Shown: positions 54,662 through 64,000, counted from the stretch's first letter. The stretch is 64,000 bases of DNA from Kordiimonadaceae bacterium UBA4441 (GCA_002390425.1 DGPL01000020.1:1-64000), one strand, 5' to 3'. Notes: a model not told the origin generated them from the sequence alone. Numbers and translations are program-made.

Positions 54662-55810
54662 TTATGCAAAAGCTCCACCGCGCGGTATCGTCGTTTCTTT
54701 ATGAATTGCTGCACTTAAAATAAAGCCAAAACCAACCAGCAAAGTAAGCATCGCAGAACCACCATATGATACAAGCGGAAGCGGTAAGCCGACCACAGGA
54801 ACAAGCCCCATTACCATCGCAATATTAATGAACATATAAAGGAAAAATGTCATCACCATGCCTAATGTTAAAAGGCGGCCAAATTGACTTTTTACGCTTA
54901 AGCTAATAATCATCGCATAGCCCATAAGCACGAGATAAAGTGTAAACAAGCTAAGTCCGCCTATCAAACCTAATTCTTCCATAATTACTGTAAAAATAAA
55001 ATCAGTCTGCTTTTCAGGTAGAAAATTTAATTGGCTTTGTGTTCCTTGAATAAATCCTTTGCCATAAACACCACCGGAGCCAAGAGCAATTTTTGACTGA
55101 ATAATATGATAGCCTGCCCCTAAAGGGTCCGTCTCTGGATCCATAAATGTTAAAACACGTTGTTTTTGATATGGTTTTAGAAATTGCCATGCCCCAAATG
55201 CAGCAGGGATCATTGCAAGAAAGCTAAAGACAAATATCCACATACGTACGCCAGCGGCGAAAAGTATTGTTATGCCACCCATCACAATCAACAATGTAGT
55301 TCCAAGATCAGGCTGCCTTAAAACCAATACCACTGGCAGTATTATTAATACAATAGGCTTGAACAAGCTTTTTAGCTGAACAGTTTCGTCATCAGTCAAG
55401 CAATGAAAATACCGTGCTAGCGCCATCACGAGCGCAATTTTCATAAATTCGGAAGGTTGTAAATTCATAAACCCCAGATTAATCCAACGTTGTGCGCCCA
55501 TGCCCATTTCACCCATGACATCAACAACGACAAGCATCGCAAGAGCAACAGCATAAAGTGGATAAGCAAGAAACATCCAAACACGAATATCGATTAACGC
55601 GATAGAGATCATCAACACTAGGCCGCCAAGAAAACGAATAAATTGATTTTTTGCCCACGGGTCGACACTCCCCCCTGCCACAGAATAAAGCATTGCAAAA
55701 CCAAATCCTGCAACCGTACAAATAACCAACACTATAAACCAATTAAGTTCGGACATTTTCTGCCGAATAGTTTTACTCTTATTGCTGCCTATTCTTGCGC
55801 TTATACCCAT
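54662..55810 (-). CDS. rodA: Rod-shape peptidoglycan polymerase RodA
   Basis: 382 residues, about ten helices. SEDS-family glycosyltransferase of the elongasome. The signature FIFTVIMEELGLIGGL and VVGLPLPLVSYGGSAML near the C-terminus is present. It overlaps the mrdA stop by one base, as RodA and PBP2 act as a complex. Confidence 0.96.
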   Translation of the reverse strand: MGISARIGSNKSKTIRQKMSELNWFIVLVICTVAGFGFAMLYSVAGGSVDPWAKNQFIRFLGGLVLMISIALIDIRVWMFLAYPLYAVALAMLVVVDVMGEMGMGAQRWINLGFMNLQPSEFMKIALVMALARYFHCLTDDETVQLKSLFKPIVLIILPVVLVLRQPDLGTTLLIVMGGITILFAAGVRMWIFVFSFLAMIPAAFGAWQFLKPYQKQRVLTFMDPETDPLGAGYHIIQSKIALGSGGVYGKGFIQGTQSQLNFLPEKQTDFIFTVIMEELGLIGGLSLFTLYLVLMGYAMIISLSVKSQFGRLLTLGMVMTFFLYMFINIAMVMGLVPVVGLPLPLVSYGGSAMLTLLVGFGFILSAAIHKETTIPRGGAFA

Positions 55811-57651
55811 CAGACAGATTGTCCTGTGATCGGAGAGTTATCTGTACGTTCCGTATCTTGATCTATCGCAAATTCTAAAATATCTCTTGCCACAGGTGCA
55901 GCAGCAGAACCGCCACCGCCATGTTCAATCAAAACTGAAACAGCATATTTAGGATTTTCTACGGGCCCATATGCGACAAAAAGACCGTGATCTCTTGCAA
56001 TCCACTCTTTATCTTTATTATCAATAACACCAGATTGTCTTTCCGCTGCTGATATCCCTCTAACTTGTGTCGTCCCTGACTTTCCACCGAGTTTATAATC
56101 TTTATTTCTTAAGCGGTGAGCAAAGCCGGTCCCTCTTCGATGATTATAAGCATCTTCCATGCCTTTAAGAACAATGTTTAAGTTTTCACTTGAAATGCCC
56201 ATGTCTTGCGGAAGGTTATTATTTTCCTCATCAAAATAAATTTTTGGCGTAACCATTTTACCGCCATTAGCCATTCTTGACGTCATCACGGCCAGCTGCA
56301 GAGCTGTGGTTGAAACATATCCTTGGCCAATACCAACATTAATCGTATCGCCACCTTGCCAGCGTTCACCAACGGCGCCGTATTTCCAATCCCCATTCGG
56401 ATTGATGCCTTTTGCTTCTGACATAATACCAATATTAAAACGTTCACCAATTCCAAACCGTGCCGCCATATCATGAATTTTATCAATTCCTAATTCACGG
56501 GCAAGTCTATAAAAATAAACATCGCAACTTTGCGCGAGCGCTTGCACAATATTTATTTTGCCATGACCATTTCTATTCCAACAATGAAATACTCTGTCAC
56601 CAAACGGGTACCTATAATAACAGGCTTTCGTTTCTTCTGGCGTTACAAGTCCATCTTCAAGGGCTGCTAAAGCTACAATCATTTTAAATGTAGAACCCGG
56701 GGAATATTGACCACTAACAGGTTTATTTATAAGCGGCTTGCGGATATCATTTCTAAGCGCATCCCATTTAACTTGACTAATACCATTATTAAAATCATTC
56801 GGATCAAATGAGGGTGTCGATGCTATCGCAAGAATTTCACCGGAATGGATATCCATTACCACAACACCGGCACTTTCATCACGGACACGATTGGATACAA
56901 ATTTTTGCATTTCAATATCAATCGTTAAACGTGCAGCGTCACCTGGCGTACTATCCTGTCTGGATAATTCCCTAATCATTCTACCAATTACATTAACTTC
57001 AACCTGACTGCTTCCCGCACTACCGCGAAGCTTCTCATCCAGTATTCTTTCAATACCGTTTTTACCAATTTTGAAATCTGGCATTTCTAAAAGGGGGTCA
57101 CCCGTTAACTCTTCTTCACTGACGGAACCTACATAACCGATAATATGTGCCGCCAATTCCCGTTCCGGATAAAACCGAGTTTTTCCGGCATCCGGCTGTA
57201 TGCCCGGAAGATCCGGCATATTAACATTTAAGTTTGAAAATGTTTTCCAATCCAAATTATTCGCTACACTAATTGGAACAAATGATCTTTGACGTTTTGC
57301 CGCCTTGTGAATTCTTTCATTATCACGTTTAGAAATTGGAATATAGGCCTCTAAGGCGTTTAATGTTTCTTGAAGCTCTTCGGTTTCTTCTGGAATGACA
57401 TTAACGCGGTAATCTGTTGTACTGGTTGCGATAGGTCTTCCATATCGATCAATAATATCCCCTCTAGTTGGGGCTAATAAACGCATACTAATCCGGTTTT
57501 GTTCTGCAAGCAGCTCATATTTATCTCTGCTTGTTACTTGTAAATAATACATGCGCCCAACAAGCGCCGAAGAAAGCAACATCATTCCGCCACTTATTAA
57601 TGATGCGCGGCGTGTATACATTTTTAATTTATTTTTATCAGACGGTTTCAT
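55810..57651 (-). CDS. mrdA: Penicillin-binding protein 2
   Basis: 613 residues. One N-terminal helix (18-36), a PBP dimer/pedestal domain, and a transpeptidase domain with catalytic Ser320 (SPGSTFK, S-T-F-K323), S375-C-D377 and K524-S-G-T. It cross-links side-wall peptidoglycan with RodA. The C-terminus ends near ITGQSV. It is 11 bases from mreD. Confidence 0.96.
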   Translation of the reverse strand: MKPSDKNKLKMYTRRASLISGGMMLLSSALVGRMYYLQVTSRDKYELLAEQNRISMRLLAPTRGDIIDRYGRPIATSTTDYRVNVIPEETEELQETLNALEAYIPISKRDNERIHKAAKRQRSFVPISVANNLDWKTFSNLNVNMPDLPGIQPDAGKTRFYPERELAAHIIGYVGSVSEEELTGDPLLEMPDFKIGKNGIERILDEKLRGSAGSSQVEVNVIGRMIRELSRQDSTPGDAARLTIDIEMQKFVSNRVRDESAGVVVMDIHSGEILAIASTPSFDPNDFNNGISQVKWDALRNDIRKPLINKPVSGQYSPGSTFKMIVALAALEDGLVTPEETKACYYRYPFGDRVFHCWNRNGHGKINIVQALAQSCDVYFYRLARELGIDKIHDMAARFGIGERFNIGIMSEAKGINPNGDWKYGAVGERWQGGDTINVGIGQGYVSTTALQLAVMTSRMANGGKMVTPKIYFDEENNNLPQDMGISSENLNIVLKGMEDAYNHRRGTGFAHRLRNKDYKLGGKSGTTQVRGISAAERQSGVIDNKDKEWIARDHGLFVAYGPVENPKYAVSVLIEHGGGGSAAAPVARDILEFAIDQDTERTDNSPITGQSV

Positions 57652-57662
57652 AAATTATAAAT

Positions 57663-58169
57663 TCACTTCACAAATTTTCTTGTCAGCCCTAGCAACCAAG
57701 TGATCACTGGATAAAACGCAATGGTCATTAATATTTGACCTAACACATCCCAATAATCAAGCAATGCCCTAAAATAGAGAGAGCTAATGCCCCATGACAT
57801 TATGCCAAACCCAATAACCAACATGACAAACACAAACCAATTAAATATAAAATCTCTTTCCAAAAATTGTCTACCTTGAAAAAAGATAAATTGCTGAACT
57901 ACTATCAGCAATAATGGCATTAAACCAAGAGGACTTCCCATTAAAATATCTTGCAATCCACCGAGAATAAATACAACCCAAATAGGGAGATACTCAGGTT
58001 TAAATACACTCCAATAATAGACACCAATCAGCGTTAATAAAGGCATTATATCACTAATAAGCGGAATATTATAGGGTAATACCATTAGGAATATTAGCAT
58101 CAAAATAGTTAAGAAAGGAATGACCGCATTAAAACCAATACTTGCTTCTTTGTTTGGCGAAATATTCAC
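57663..58169 (-). CDS. mreD: Rod-shape determining protein MreD
   Basis: 168 residues, about five helices, with the MreD feature of a polar LPIWVVFILGGLQDILMGSPLGLMPL loop. The start overlaps the mreC end by four bases. The family is poorly conserved in sequence; the assignment rests on hydrophobic pattern and position between mreC and mrdA. Confidence 0.88.
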   Translation of the reverse strand: MNISPNKEASIGFNAVIPFLTILMLIFLMVLPYNIPLISDIMPLLTLIGVYYWSVFKPEYLPIWVVFILGGLQDILMGSPLGLMPLLLIVVQQFIFFQGRQFLERDFIFNWFVFVMLVIGFGIMSWGISSLYFRALLDYWDVLGQILMTIAFYPVITWLLGLTRKFVK

Positions 58170-59023
58170 TCTTCGACCTCCTCATTCTGAGGCGGAGTTT
58201 CTACTGGCTCTTCAATTAAAGTAGGAAAAGAAGCTATTTCATATTCAGTTACACTTACATAATTAAGACGATTGAGATTTACGGACGGATTAACTCTAAT
58301 TCCACCAAACTCGGTAAATTCACTTACGACGCCAACCGGCAGATCAGGTGGGAACACGCCGCCCATGCCAGATGTTAAAATCAAATCACCTATATTGGCT
58401 TTTTCTTCTTCTGGCATAAACTCAATCAGTTGTAACGGCGAATTATCACCTGCAAGAATTACATTTACACCACTGTCAGCAAATTTTACCGGTATGCGGC
58501 TATTAATGTCGTTGAGCAATAATACTCTTGACGCATTGGCTGCAACATTAATTGTGCGTCCAATCACACCTTCTTCGTTAACAACAGCGTGTCCTTTTTT
58601 AACACCGTCGTTTGTTCCACTATTGATCAGCATGCTTTTAAAAAATGGACTATTACTATCAGAAACTATTCGTGAAGCCGTAATCGTCGTTAATGTTCCA
58701 TCTTTAATATTAAGTAGATTTTTAAGACGCAAATTATCAATTTCGAGCTCTGTGGCTTCTGTTAATTGTCTTTTTAAATTTGCATTTTCTTCACGTAAAA
58801 ATTGATTATCAGAGAAGACAACCGCTACATTTCTTATCCAATCTGAAAGACTTGAAGTAGCCCCTCGAGGGAAATCTACAACTTTAATAGCGGGAATAAA
58901 CGCATTAAAAATTTGCGCTCGTGTTTGTTCAATTAAGGCCGATTGGCTGCGCCCCATAAGAAGAAGCGCAATCGAGGCAACAATAAAGAAGAAGGCAGTA
59001 AATTTTTGGCCGATCTTCTTCAT
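58166..59023 (-). CDS. mreC: Rod-shape determining protein MreC
   Basis: 285 residues. One N-terminal membrane helix (about 10-27), a coiled-coil (FLREENANLKRQLTEATELEIDNLRLKNLL, about 75-105), then the beta-barrel domain with VIGRTINVAANASRVLLLNDINSRIPV and GGVFPPDLPVGVV. The tail is Glu/Pro-rich. It links MreB filaments to PBP2. Confidence 0.94.
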   Translation of the reverse strand: MKKIGQKFTAFFFIVASIALLLMGRSQSALIEQTRAQIFNAFIPAIKVVDFPRGATSSLSDWIRNVAVVFSDNQFLREENANLKRQLTEATELEIDNLRLKNLLNIKDGTLTTITASRIVSDSNSPFFKSMLINSGTNDGVKKGHAVVNEEGVIGRTINVAANASRVLLLNDINSRIPVKFADSGVNVILAGDNSPLQLIEFMPEEEKANIGDLILTSGMGGVFPPDLPVGVVSEFTEFGGIRVNPSVNLNRLNYVSVTEYEIASFPTLIEEPVETPPQNEEVEE

Positions 59024-59064
59024 TTAATTCCCTTCTCTTCAAATAGTTTAAAGCTGCTAAAAGC

Positions 59065-60102
59065 TTAATAACTATCGTTAAGAACGTGTTTTAGGATTTC
59101 ATCTTCTAATGAACGTCCTGTTCCAAGCGCAACACAAGTAAGAGGCTCTTCTGCAATAATTACAGATAGCCCTGTTGCTTTTCTGAGGACTTTATCCAGA
59201 TCACGCAGAAGCGCCCCGCCCCCTGTAAGAACTATACCTTTATCAACGATATCCGCGGCAAGCTCGGGTGGGGTTTGTTCAAGGGCAAATTTCACACCTT
59301 CAATAATTGCGCTAATCGGTTCAGCAAGTGCTTCAGAAATTTGAAGCTGATCAATTACGATTTCTTTAGGAACGCCATCCATAAGATCCCGACCTTTAAT
59401 TTGCATTGTTTGGCCAACACCATCTTCAGGCGCTGCAGCCGTTCCAATTTCTTTTTTGATACGTTCAGAACTACTTTCACCGATCAATAGGTTATGATTG
59501 CGGCGAATATAAGCAATAATTGCTTCATCCATTTTATCGCCGCCTACACGCACTGATGACGCATAAACAATACCGCCGAGTGATAAAACGGCCACCTCAG
59601 CAGTACCACCACCAATATCAACAATCATCGAACCCGTTGGCTCCGTAACAGGAAGTCCGGCACCAATAGCAGCAGCCATAGGTTCCTCAATCAGAAACAC
59701 TCGGCGCGCACCAGCTTCTAACGCACTATCACGAATAGCTTTTCTCTCCACTGGGGTTGATCCAGAAGGCACACAAATTACGATTTGGGGGCTTGCCAAC
59801 ATACTACGATTATGAACCTTACGAATAAAGTCTTTAATCATAGCTTCAGCAACCTCAAAATCAGCAATCACACCATCACGAAGCGGTCTAATTGCCTCAA
59901 TATCACCGGGAGTACGACCCAACATCATTTTTGCAGCTTCACCAACCGCCAATACCTCTTTAACGCCGCCCGTCGTTTTAATCGCGACCACTGATGGTTC
60001 ATTTAGTACGATGCCACGTCCTTTTACATAGACGAGTGTGTTTGCTGTCCCCAAATCGATAGCCATATCCGATGAAAACATGCTAAGAATTTTTTCAAAC
60101 AT
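59065..60102 (-). CDS. mreB: Rod-shape determining protein MreB (actin homologue)
   Basis: 345 residues. MAIDLGTANTLVYVKGRGIVLNEPSVVA, then VIADFEVAEAMIKDF, and MIVDIGGGTAEVAVLSLGGIV are the phosphate-binding and ATPase motifs of the actin superfamily. First of the mreB-mreC-mreD-mrdA-rodA operon. The preceding 215-base spacer separates it from leuA and should contain its promoter, which I cannot place. Confidence 0.97.
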   Translation of the reverse strand: MFEKILSMFSSDMAIDLGTANTLVYVKGRGIVLNEPSVVAIKTTGGVKEVLAVGEAAKMMLGRTPGDIEAIRPLRDGVIADFEVAEAMIKDFIRKVHNRSMLASPQIVICVPSGSTPVERKAIRDSALEAGARRVFLIEEPMAAAIGAGLPVTEPTGSMIVDIGGGTAEVAVLSLGGIVYASSVRVGGDKMDEAIIAYIRRNHNLLIGESSSERIKKEIGTAAAPEDGVGQTMQIKGRDLMDGVPKEIVIDQLQISEALAEPISAIIEGVKFALEQTPPELAADIVDKGIVLTGGGALLRDLDKVLRKATGLSVIIAEEPLTCVALGTGRSLEDEILKHVLNDSY

Positions 60103-60272
60103 TCAATTTTGCCCTTGTCCGCCTGTTTGCGGTTTATTAATTTTTTTCATGATTACGCAAACTTATAATATGTTTGTATTAACATAGTACTATTATTGCA
60201 AATTAATTATCGAAAATTAGCCAATAAAGATATCATTTATGGGCTTTTGAATGGAATTAAAGGTTATTTTAA

Positions 60273-60300
60273 GGCAAATCATAAAAAAATATGATTTACC
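60273..60300 (-). terminator. Possible weak terminator after leuA
   Basis: GGCAAATCATA (60273-60283) and TATGATTTACC (60290-60300) form an 11-position AT-rich stem with one mismatch, about 18 bases past the leuA stop. No long T-run follows on the minus strand, so strength is uncertain. Confidence 0.4.
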
Positions 60301-60317
60301 CTAAAAAATATTATCTT

Positions 60318-61862
60318 TTAGGCCGTCATTTCTTCCGGCTTACTTTTCTCTCTCTTGACGAGCAATTTATTCAACGCATTTAAATATGCCTTCGCAGATG
60401 CAACTAGCGTATCCGTATGTGCTGCATGACCGTTAACTGTTTTCCCATCATCGGCTAACCTTACTGTAACCTCGGCCTGTGCATCTGTTCCTTTGGTCAC
60501 TGCATGAACCTGATAAAGCTCAAGATCGGGTTCGCCTTCGACTAAAGTTCCTAATGCTAAAAATGCGGCATCAACAGGACCGTTTCCTTCGCTATGAACT
60601 TCTTTCACATCACCGTCTGCTGCTATTTCAAATGTTGCGCTATTTGGTACATCTTTATCACAAACAAATTTCCATGATGTGATCTGCATACCTTCATTAT
60701 CACGCATTCCATCATCGACTATGGAAATAATATCTTCGTCATAAACAACCTTCTTTGCATCTGCAAGATCCTTGAATTGTTCGAAAGCGCTAAGAAATTC
60801 ATTATTTCCTAATTCATATCCCAATTCTTTTAACTTCTCACTAAATGCATGACGTCCGGAATGCTTACCCATAACCAATGTGGATTTGCCTAACCCAACT
60901 GATTCAGGCGTCATTATTTCATAAGTCTCTGCATTCTTAAGCATACCGTCTTGATGAATTCCGCTTTCGTGTGCAAAGGCATTCGCACCAACAATCGCCT
61001 TGTTATGCTGAACATTTAATCCTGTAACAGACGAAACCAAGTGGGATGTTTTCGTAATATTTTCTGTCACTATACCTGTCTTATAAGGAAGCATATCTTG
61101 CCTCGTTCTAAATGCCATCGCAATTTCTTCTAGGGCCGCATTGCCGGCACGCTCGCCAATTCCGTTGATTGTGCATTCAATTTGTCTTGCACCGCCTTCA
61201 ACGGCAGCAATTGAATTGGCAACCGCCAATCCCAAATCATTATGACAATGTGTGGAAAAAATCGCTTTATCGGAATTTGGAACGTTTTCGATAATTTTGC
61301 GCATCATGGTTGTATATTCAACCGGTGTTGTATACCCAACCGTATCCGGTACATTAATCGTCGTTGCGCCCGCTTTAATCGCTGTTTCAATAGATTTATA
61401 AAGATAATCTTCCTCTGTTCTTGTGCCATCTTCACATGACCATTCAACATCATCACATAGGTTTCTGGCGTAAGACACACTTTCTTCAATTTTTTCCAAA
61501 ACTCGTTCTGGTGACATTTGTAACTTATGTTCCATATGAAGCGGGCTTGTGGAAATAAATGTATGAATTCGTGGGTGTTTTGCTCCTCTTAACGCTTCCC
61601 ATGCACGATCAATATCTTTTATTGAAGCGCGTGCTAGGGAACAAACGGTAGTTTCTTTTAATAATGCTGAAATTTGAGAAACTGCATTAAAATCCCCATT
61701 GGAGGCTATTGCAAAACCAGCTTCAATGACATCTACGCCTAGTTGTTCAAGTGCTTCTGCAACACGCAACTTCTCATTTAACGTCATAGAGCAGCCCGGC
61801 GACTGCTCTCCGTCTCTTAAAGTGGTATCAAAAATGATTACCCTGTTTTTATCTATTGTCAT
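60318..61862 (-). CDS. leuA: 2-Isopropylmalate synthase
   Basis: 514 residues, the long LeuA form with a C-terminal regulatory domain for leucine feedback. IFDTTLRDGEQSPGCSM at the start, the metal motif STHCHNDLGLA and GIGERAGNAALEEI are diagnostic of LeuA. It makes the first committed step of leucine synthesis. A leucine-rich leader ORF and hairpin lie upstream (61965-62142), implying attenuation control. It is followed by mreB. Confidence 0.96.
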   Translation of the reverse strand: MTIDKNRVIIFDTTLRDGEQSPGCSMTLNEKLRVAEALEQLGVDVIEAGFAIASNGDFNAVSQISALLKETTVCSLARASIKDIDRAWEALRGAKHPRIHTFISTSPLHMEHKLQMSPERVLEKIEESVSYARNLCDDVEWSCEDGTRTEEDYLYKSIETAIKAGATTINVPDTVGYTTPVEYTTMMRKIIENVPNSDKAIFSTHCHNDLGLAVANSIAAVEGGARQIECTINGIGERAGNAALEEIAMAFRTRQDMLPYKTGIVTENITKTSHLVSSVTGLNVQHNKAIVGANAFAHESGIHQDGMLKNAETYEIMTPESVGLGKSTLVMGKHSGRHAFSEKLKELGYELGNNEFLSAFEQFKDLADAKKVVYDEDIISIVDDGMRDNEGMQITSWKFVCDKDVPNSATFEIAADGDVKEVHSEGNGPVDAAFLALGTLVEGEPDLELYQVHAVTKGTDAQAEVTVRLADDGKTVNGHAAHTDTLVASAKAYLNALNKLLVKREKSKPEEMTA

Positions 61863-61956
61863 GACTTTCGTCCTTTTTATTCAATTCTCATATTTTATCA
61901 TATTTCCGGACATAACAAATATAAAAATATTAAATAAATGAAATCCGGTGTTATTG

Positions 61957-62014
61957 GAAAATCTCCCCTAAACGCTCGCTTTATATTCAGCTTTAAATGG
62001 TAAACGTTCAGGGG
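61957..62014 (-). promoter_or_regulatory. Attenuator hairpin of the leuA leader
   Basis: On the minus strand CCCCTGAACG (62014-62005) pairs with CGTTTAGGGG (61974-61965), ten pairs with one G-U, and is followed by AGATTTTCC. The leader-peptide stop codon lies in the 5' arm. The hairpin could be the terminator, or the antiterminator to a weaker downstream pairing (CCGGA and TCCGG closer to leuA). Confidence 0.65.
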
Positions 62015-62142
62015 CAACTAAGTCGACCTAAGAGTGACAGTGAAAGTCCGAGCAGGAGTGTAAAAGGCAAAATTGAACGCGCTAAAGCAGTTTTGCTGAT
62101 AGCGTTTTTAATAAATTCAATTTTTAAAATATGATTGCTCAT
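62008..62142 (-). CDS. leuL: Leucine-rich leader peptide of leuA (attenuator)
   Basis: An ATG with AAAGG upstream opens 44 codons ending TGA at 62008-62010. Eight of the 13 codons 29-41 are leucine (CTC CTG CTC, CTT, CTG, CTC TTA, CTT), directly before the hairpin at 61965-62014. The gene-free 350 bases between argE and leuA contain nothing else I can name. Ribosome stalling at these codons when charged tRNA-Leu is short would regulate leuA. Leu attenuators of this layout are known upstream of leuA in proteobacteria. Confidence 0.75.
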   Translation of the reverse strand: MSNHILKIEFIKNAISKTALARSILPFTLLLGLSLSLLGRLSCP

Positions 62143-62212
62143 AATTTATACCTTTAGTGTTGATAAACACCTTTTAACGGAAACTAATTAATATGTGAAT
62201 AACAAATTTATT

Positions 62213-63394
62213 TTATTTTTTTACGATATCAAGAAGGCGATCTAAAAATTTATCGCAAGCCTCTAATTCTGAAATTTCAACATATTCATCAGCTTTATGT
62301 GCTTGTAATATACTGCCCGGGCCACAAACAACAGCAGGCACGCCACCTTTTTGATGAAAAATTCCGGCCTCAGTTCCATATGAAACAACATGCGTTGAAT
62401 TTTGTTCTGCTAAATGCTTCACCAATACTTCAGCTTCTGATCCCGTTTCAGGAAATAGACAAGGTACTTTCGCTAAATAGTCGGTTTTGATATCGCCAAA
62501 TTTTTCGGACTTCATTCGCATCTTTGGTAAGATGATTTCATTGATAAATTCTTCATATCGATTAAAGACTTCGTCCTCATCAGTACCTGGAATGGGACGA
62601 TAATCCCATTCAATTTCACAATAATTTGGTGTTATATTCGCAGCAACCCCACCTTGAATACGCCCTGCATGGACAGTTGCATATGGAGGATCAAACCCTT
62701 CAACAAGAGCAGGTCTCGATCTCATTTCTTCCTGCATATTATCAATAAATCCAATAATTTCTGCTGCATAACTAATTGCGTTTACGCCCCTATCGGTACT
62801 TGAATGATTTTCATGGCCATAAACTTTAGTGAGCAGATGTCTAATACCTTTATGGCTGTTCACTACTTTCATGGACGTTGGTTCGCCAACAATGCAAGCT
62901 CTTGGTTTTACGGTTAAGTCTCTCACAACATCCACTAAACTATGAACGCCGGTACATCCTGTTTCCTCGTCATATGAAAACGCTAAATGAATAGGCTCCT
63001 TTAGGTTAGCATTTACAAATTCAGGAACTTTCGCGAGCACACAAGCAATAAACCCCTTCATATCGCAACTGCCGCGCCCATAAAGTTTTCCATCCTTTTC
63101 CGTCATTTGAAATGGATCCGTTGACCAATTTTGGCCTTTTACCGGCACAACATCTGTATGCCCAGACAACATGATACCACTAATATCTTCTGGACCAATA
63201 ATCGCATGCAAATTGGCTTTCTCTTCGTGTGGGTCTTTTATTATCTGAGATTTAATGCCAAATGATAATAAATAGTCTTCAACATAATTTATAAGGTTCA
63301 TGTTCGATTTTGAACTGGTTGTATCAAAGAAGATAAGTTCAGATAACATTACTTTGGAAGACATGATTGCCATATAGAATTCCTGATAATTCAA
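62213..63394 (-). CDS. argE: Acetylornithine deacetylase (ArgE)
   Basis: 393 residues of the M20 family. Metal-binding GHTDVVPV, GRGSCDMKGF, the EETGCTGVHS Glu pair and a C-terminal His in SILQAHKADEY are present. ArgE removes acetyl from N-acetylornithine in arginine synthesis; the AcyO/ArgE-type start and length support this over succinyl-diaminopimelate desuccinylase. Confidence 0.9.
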   Translation of the reverse strand: MNYQEFYMAIMSSKVMLSELIFFDTTSSKSNMNLINYVEDYLLSFGIKSQIIKDPHEEKANLHAIIGPEDISGIMLSGHTDVVPVKGQNWSTDPFQMTEKDGKLYGRGSCDMKGFIACVLAKVPEFVNANLKEPIHLAFSYDEETGCTGVHSLVDVVRDLTVKPRACIVGEPTSMKVVNSHKGIRHLLTKVYGHENHSSTDRGVNAISYAAEIIGFIDNMQEEMRSRPALVEGFDPPYATVHAGRIQGGVAANITPNYCEIEWDYRPIPGTDEDEVFNRYEEFINEIILPKMRMKSEKFGDIKTDYLAKVPCLFPETGSEAEVLVKHLAEQNSTHVVSYGTEAGIFHQKGGVPAVVCGPGSILQAHKADEYVEISELEACDKFLDRLLDIVKK

Positions 63395-63469
63395 ATAACT
63401 GAGTTAATAAATTTAAGGAAGGTATTGTTAAATAAATGAAATATTTTTTCAACTAAACTAATTTTTCTT

Positions 63470-64000
63470 CTAGCTACCCACATCTTCTTTATTACAGATA
63501 TTGACAAGATTTTGCCATTCTCGCTTGTCCAATAATTGACCTTTTTTCAATTCAACTTCCTTGTTTTTTATATGGTCACGAAAAAGCTTAATCCTGTCTT
63601 TTGTTAATGGGTGAGTGGAAAACATATCAGCTATTTCTGCGATAGCATTTTCTTCTTTAATTTTCTCATGTCTTTCGAAAAAATCCAACATCCCTTCAGC
63701 AGATATATTATTATTTTTAAGTATCACCAATGCCAAATCATCTGCATCTCGTTCATATTCACGGCTATATGATAAACTTAATCCTACTATGGCAATGCTG
63801 GCTGCATCGCCTCCTAAAAACGATCCAATAATACTAAAACCCATAACATTCACCAGTCCTTGCATAGGGTGCTGGTAATAAACATGCCCAATTTCATGAC
63901 TTAAAACGCCCGCAATTTCTTCTGGAGTATCCGCTTGCTGAAGTAATCCGTTAAATATCACCACCCTACCACCTGGTGCAGCCAAAGCATTTACCATTGG
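63470..64000 (-). CDS. M48-family metallopeptidase (5' end beyond the window)
   Basis: At least 176 codons, in frame to the window edge. The zinc motif HEIGHVYYQH with the downstream YSREYERDADDLALVIL Glu ligand is the M48 signature (HEXXH...E). NALAAPGGRVVIFNGLLQQ before it is typical of the family core, so the N-terminal half, with any signal or membrane segments, is missing. The 3' end has a STHPLTKDRI block. Such periplasmic or membrane proteases degrade misfolded envelope proteins. Confidence 0.88.
   Translation of the reverse strand, partial: PMVNALAAPGGRVVIFNGLLQQADTPEEIAGVLSHEIGHVYYQHPMQGLVNVMGFSIIGSFLGGDAASIAIVGLSLSYSREYERDADDLALVILKNNNISAEGMLDFFERHEKIKEENAIAEIADMFSTHPLTKDRIKLFRDHIKNKEVELKKGQLLDKREWQNLVNICNKEDVGS

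Noticed and set aside
58272..58805. A 177-codon plus-strand frame
   Set aside because: Antisense to mreC inside a well-defined operon; no domain or ribosome site.
1..64000. CRISPR arrays, tRNA or rRNA genes
   Set aside because: Reading both strands I found no spaced direct repeats and no cloverleaf-like or rRNA segments; a dedicated tRNA scan could still find one I missed.

Overview
The window is AT-rich chromosomal DNA from an alphaproteobacterium whose order I cannot fix. The evidence is gene order and protein subfamilies. A long minus-strand block carries mutS-glnD-murJ-trpS-(two hypothetical genes)-uspA-nfu-tsaB-rimI-fur-plsC-miaB-phoH-ybeY-corC-lnt-XRE regulator, an arrangement typical of this class. 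The XRE protein resembles rhizobial PraR/PhrR, Fur is the alphaproteobacterial type without the Cys-x-x-Cys pairs, and there is a rickettsial 17 kDa-antigen-like lipoprotein. I see no rRNA, tRNA, CRISPR array, insertion sequence or prophage.

Layout. 1-4.9 kb: a DUF3429 membrane gene, a decayed stretch holding an oxidoreductase remnant and a sensor kinase that has lost its N-terminus, then a sodium:solute symporter, a DsbB-like protein, an ArsC-like reductase, and iron storage (bfd, bfr) behind a Fur-box promoter. 4.9-28 kb: pyrD with a DUF952 gene, then the conserved housekeeping block (regulation, lipoprotein acylation, ribosome and tRNA maturation, phospholipid acylation, iron control, Fe-S assembly, Trp-tRNA charging, lipid II flipping, nitrogen sensing, mismatch repair), with a secreted polysaccharide deacetylase on the opposite strand. 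28-38 kb: AmpG-type permease, two TetR regulators, ribosomal protein L28, an HGSNAT-like membrane acyltransferase, MeaB GTPase, thiolase and a TolB/TPR protein.

38.4-45.3 kb is the most distinctive region. On the plus strand are a nucleotide-sugar epimerase, a CDP-alcohol phosphotransferase, an unknown exported protein, a polysaccharide flippase and a chorismate mutase. Facing them on the minus strand are myo-inositol-1-phosphate synthase and a cytidylyltransferase resembling the enzyme that makes CDP-inositol. Together they could make and export an inositol-phosphate lipid or glycan; this is inference from family membership and gene order.

45.4-54.5 kb: FKBP lipoprotein, 17 kDa-like lipoprotein, a PepSY/PhoP/PhoQ-type operon, a VanZ-domain gene interrupted by an in-frame stop, an MscS channel, a dihydroorotase homologue with several catalytic residues replaced, YgfZ and Tag. 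54.6-64 kb: the cell-shape genes mreB, mreC, mreD, mrdA and rodA, then leuA preceded by a leucine-codon-rich leader peptide and hairpin (a probable attenuator), argE, and a truncated M48 peptidase gene at the window edge.
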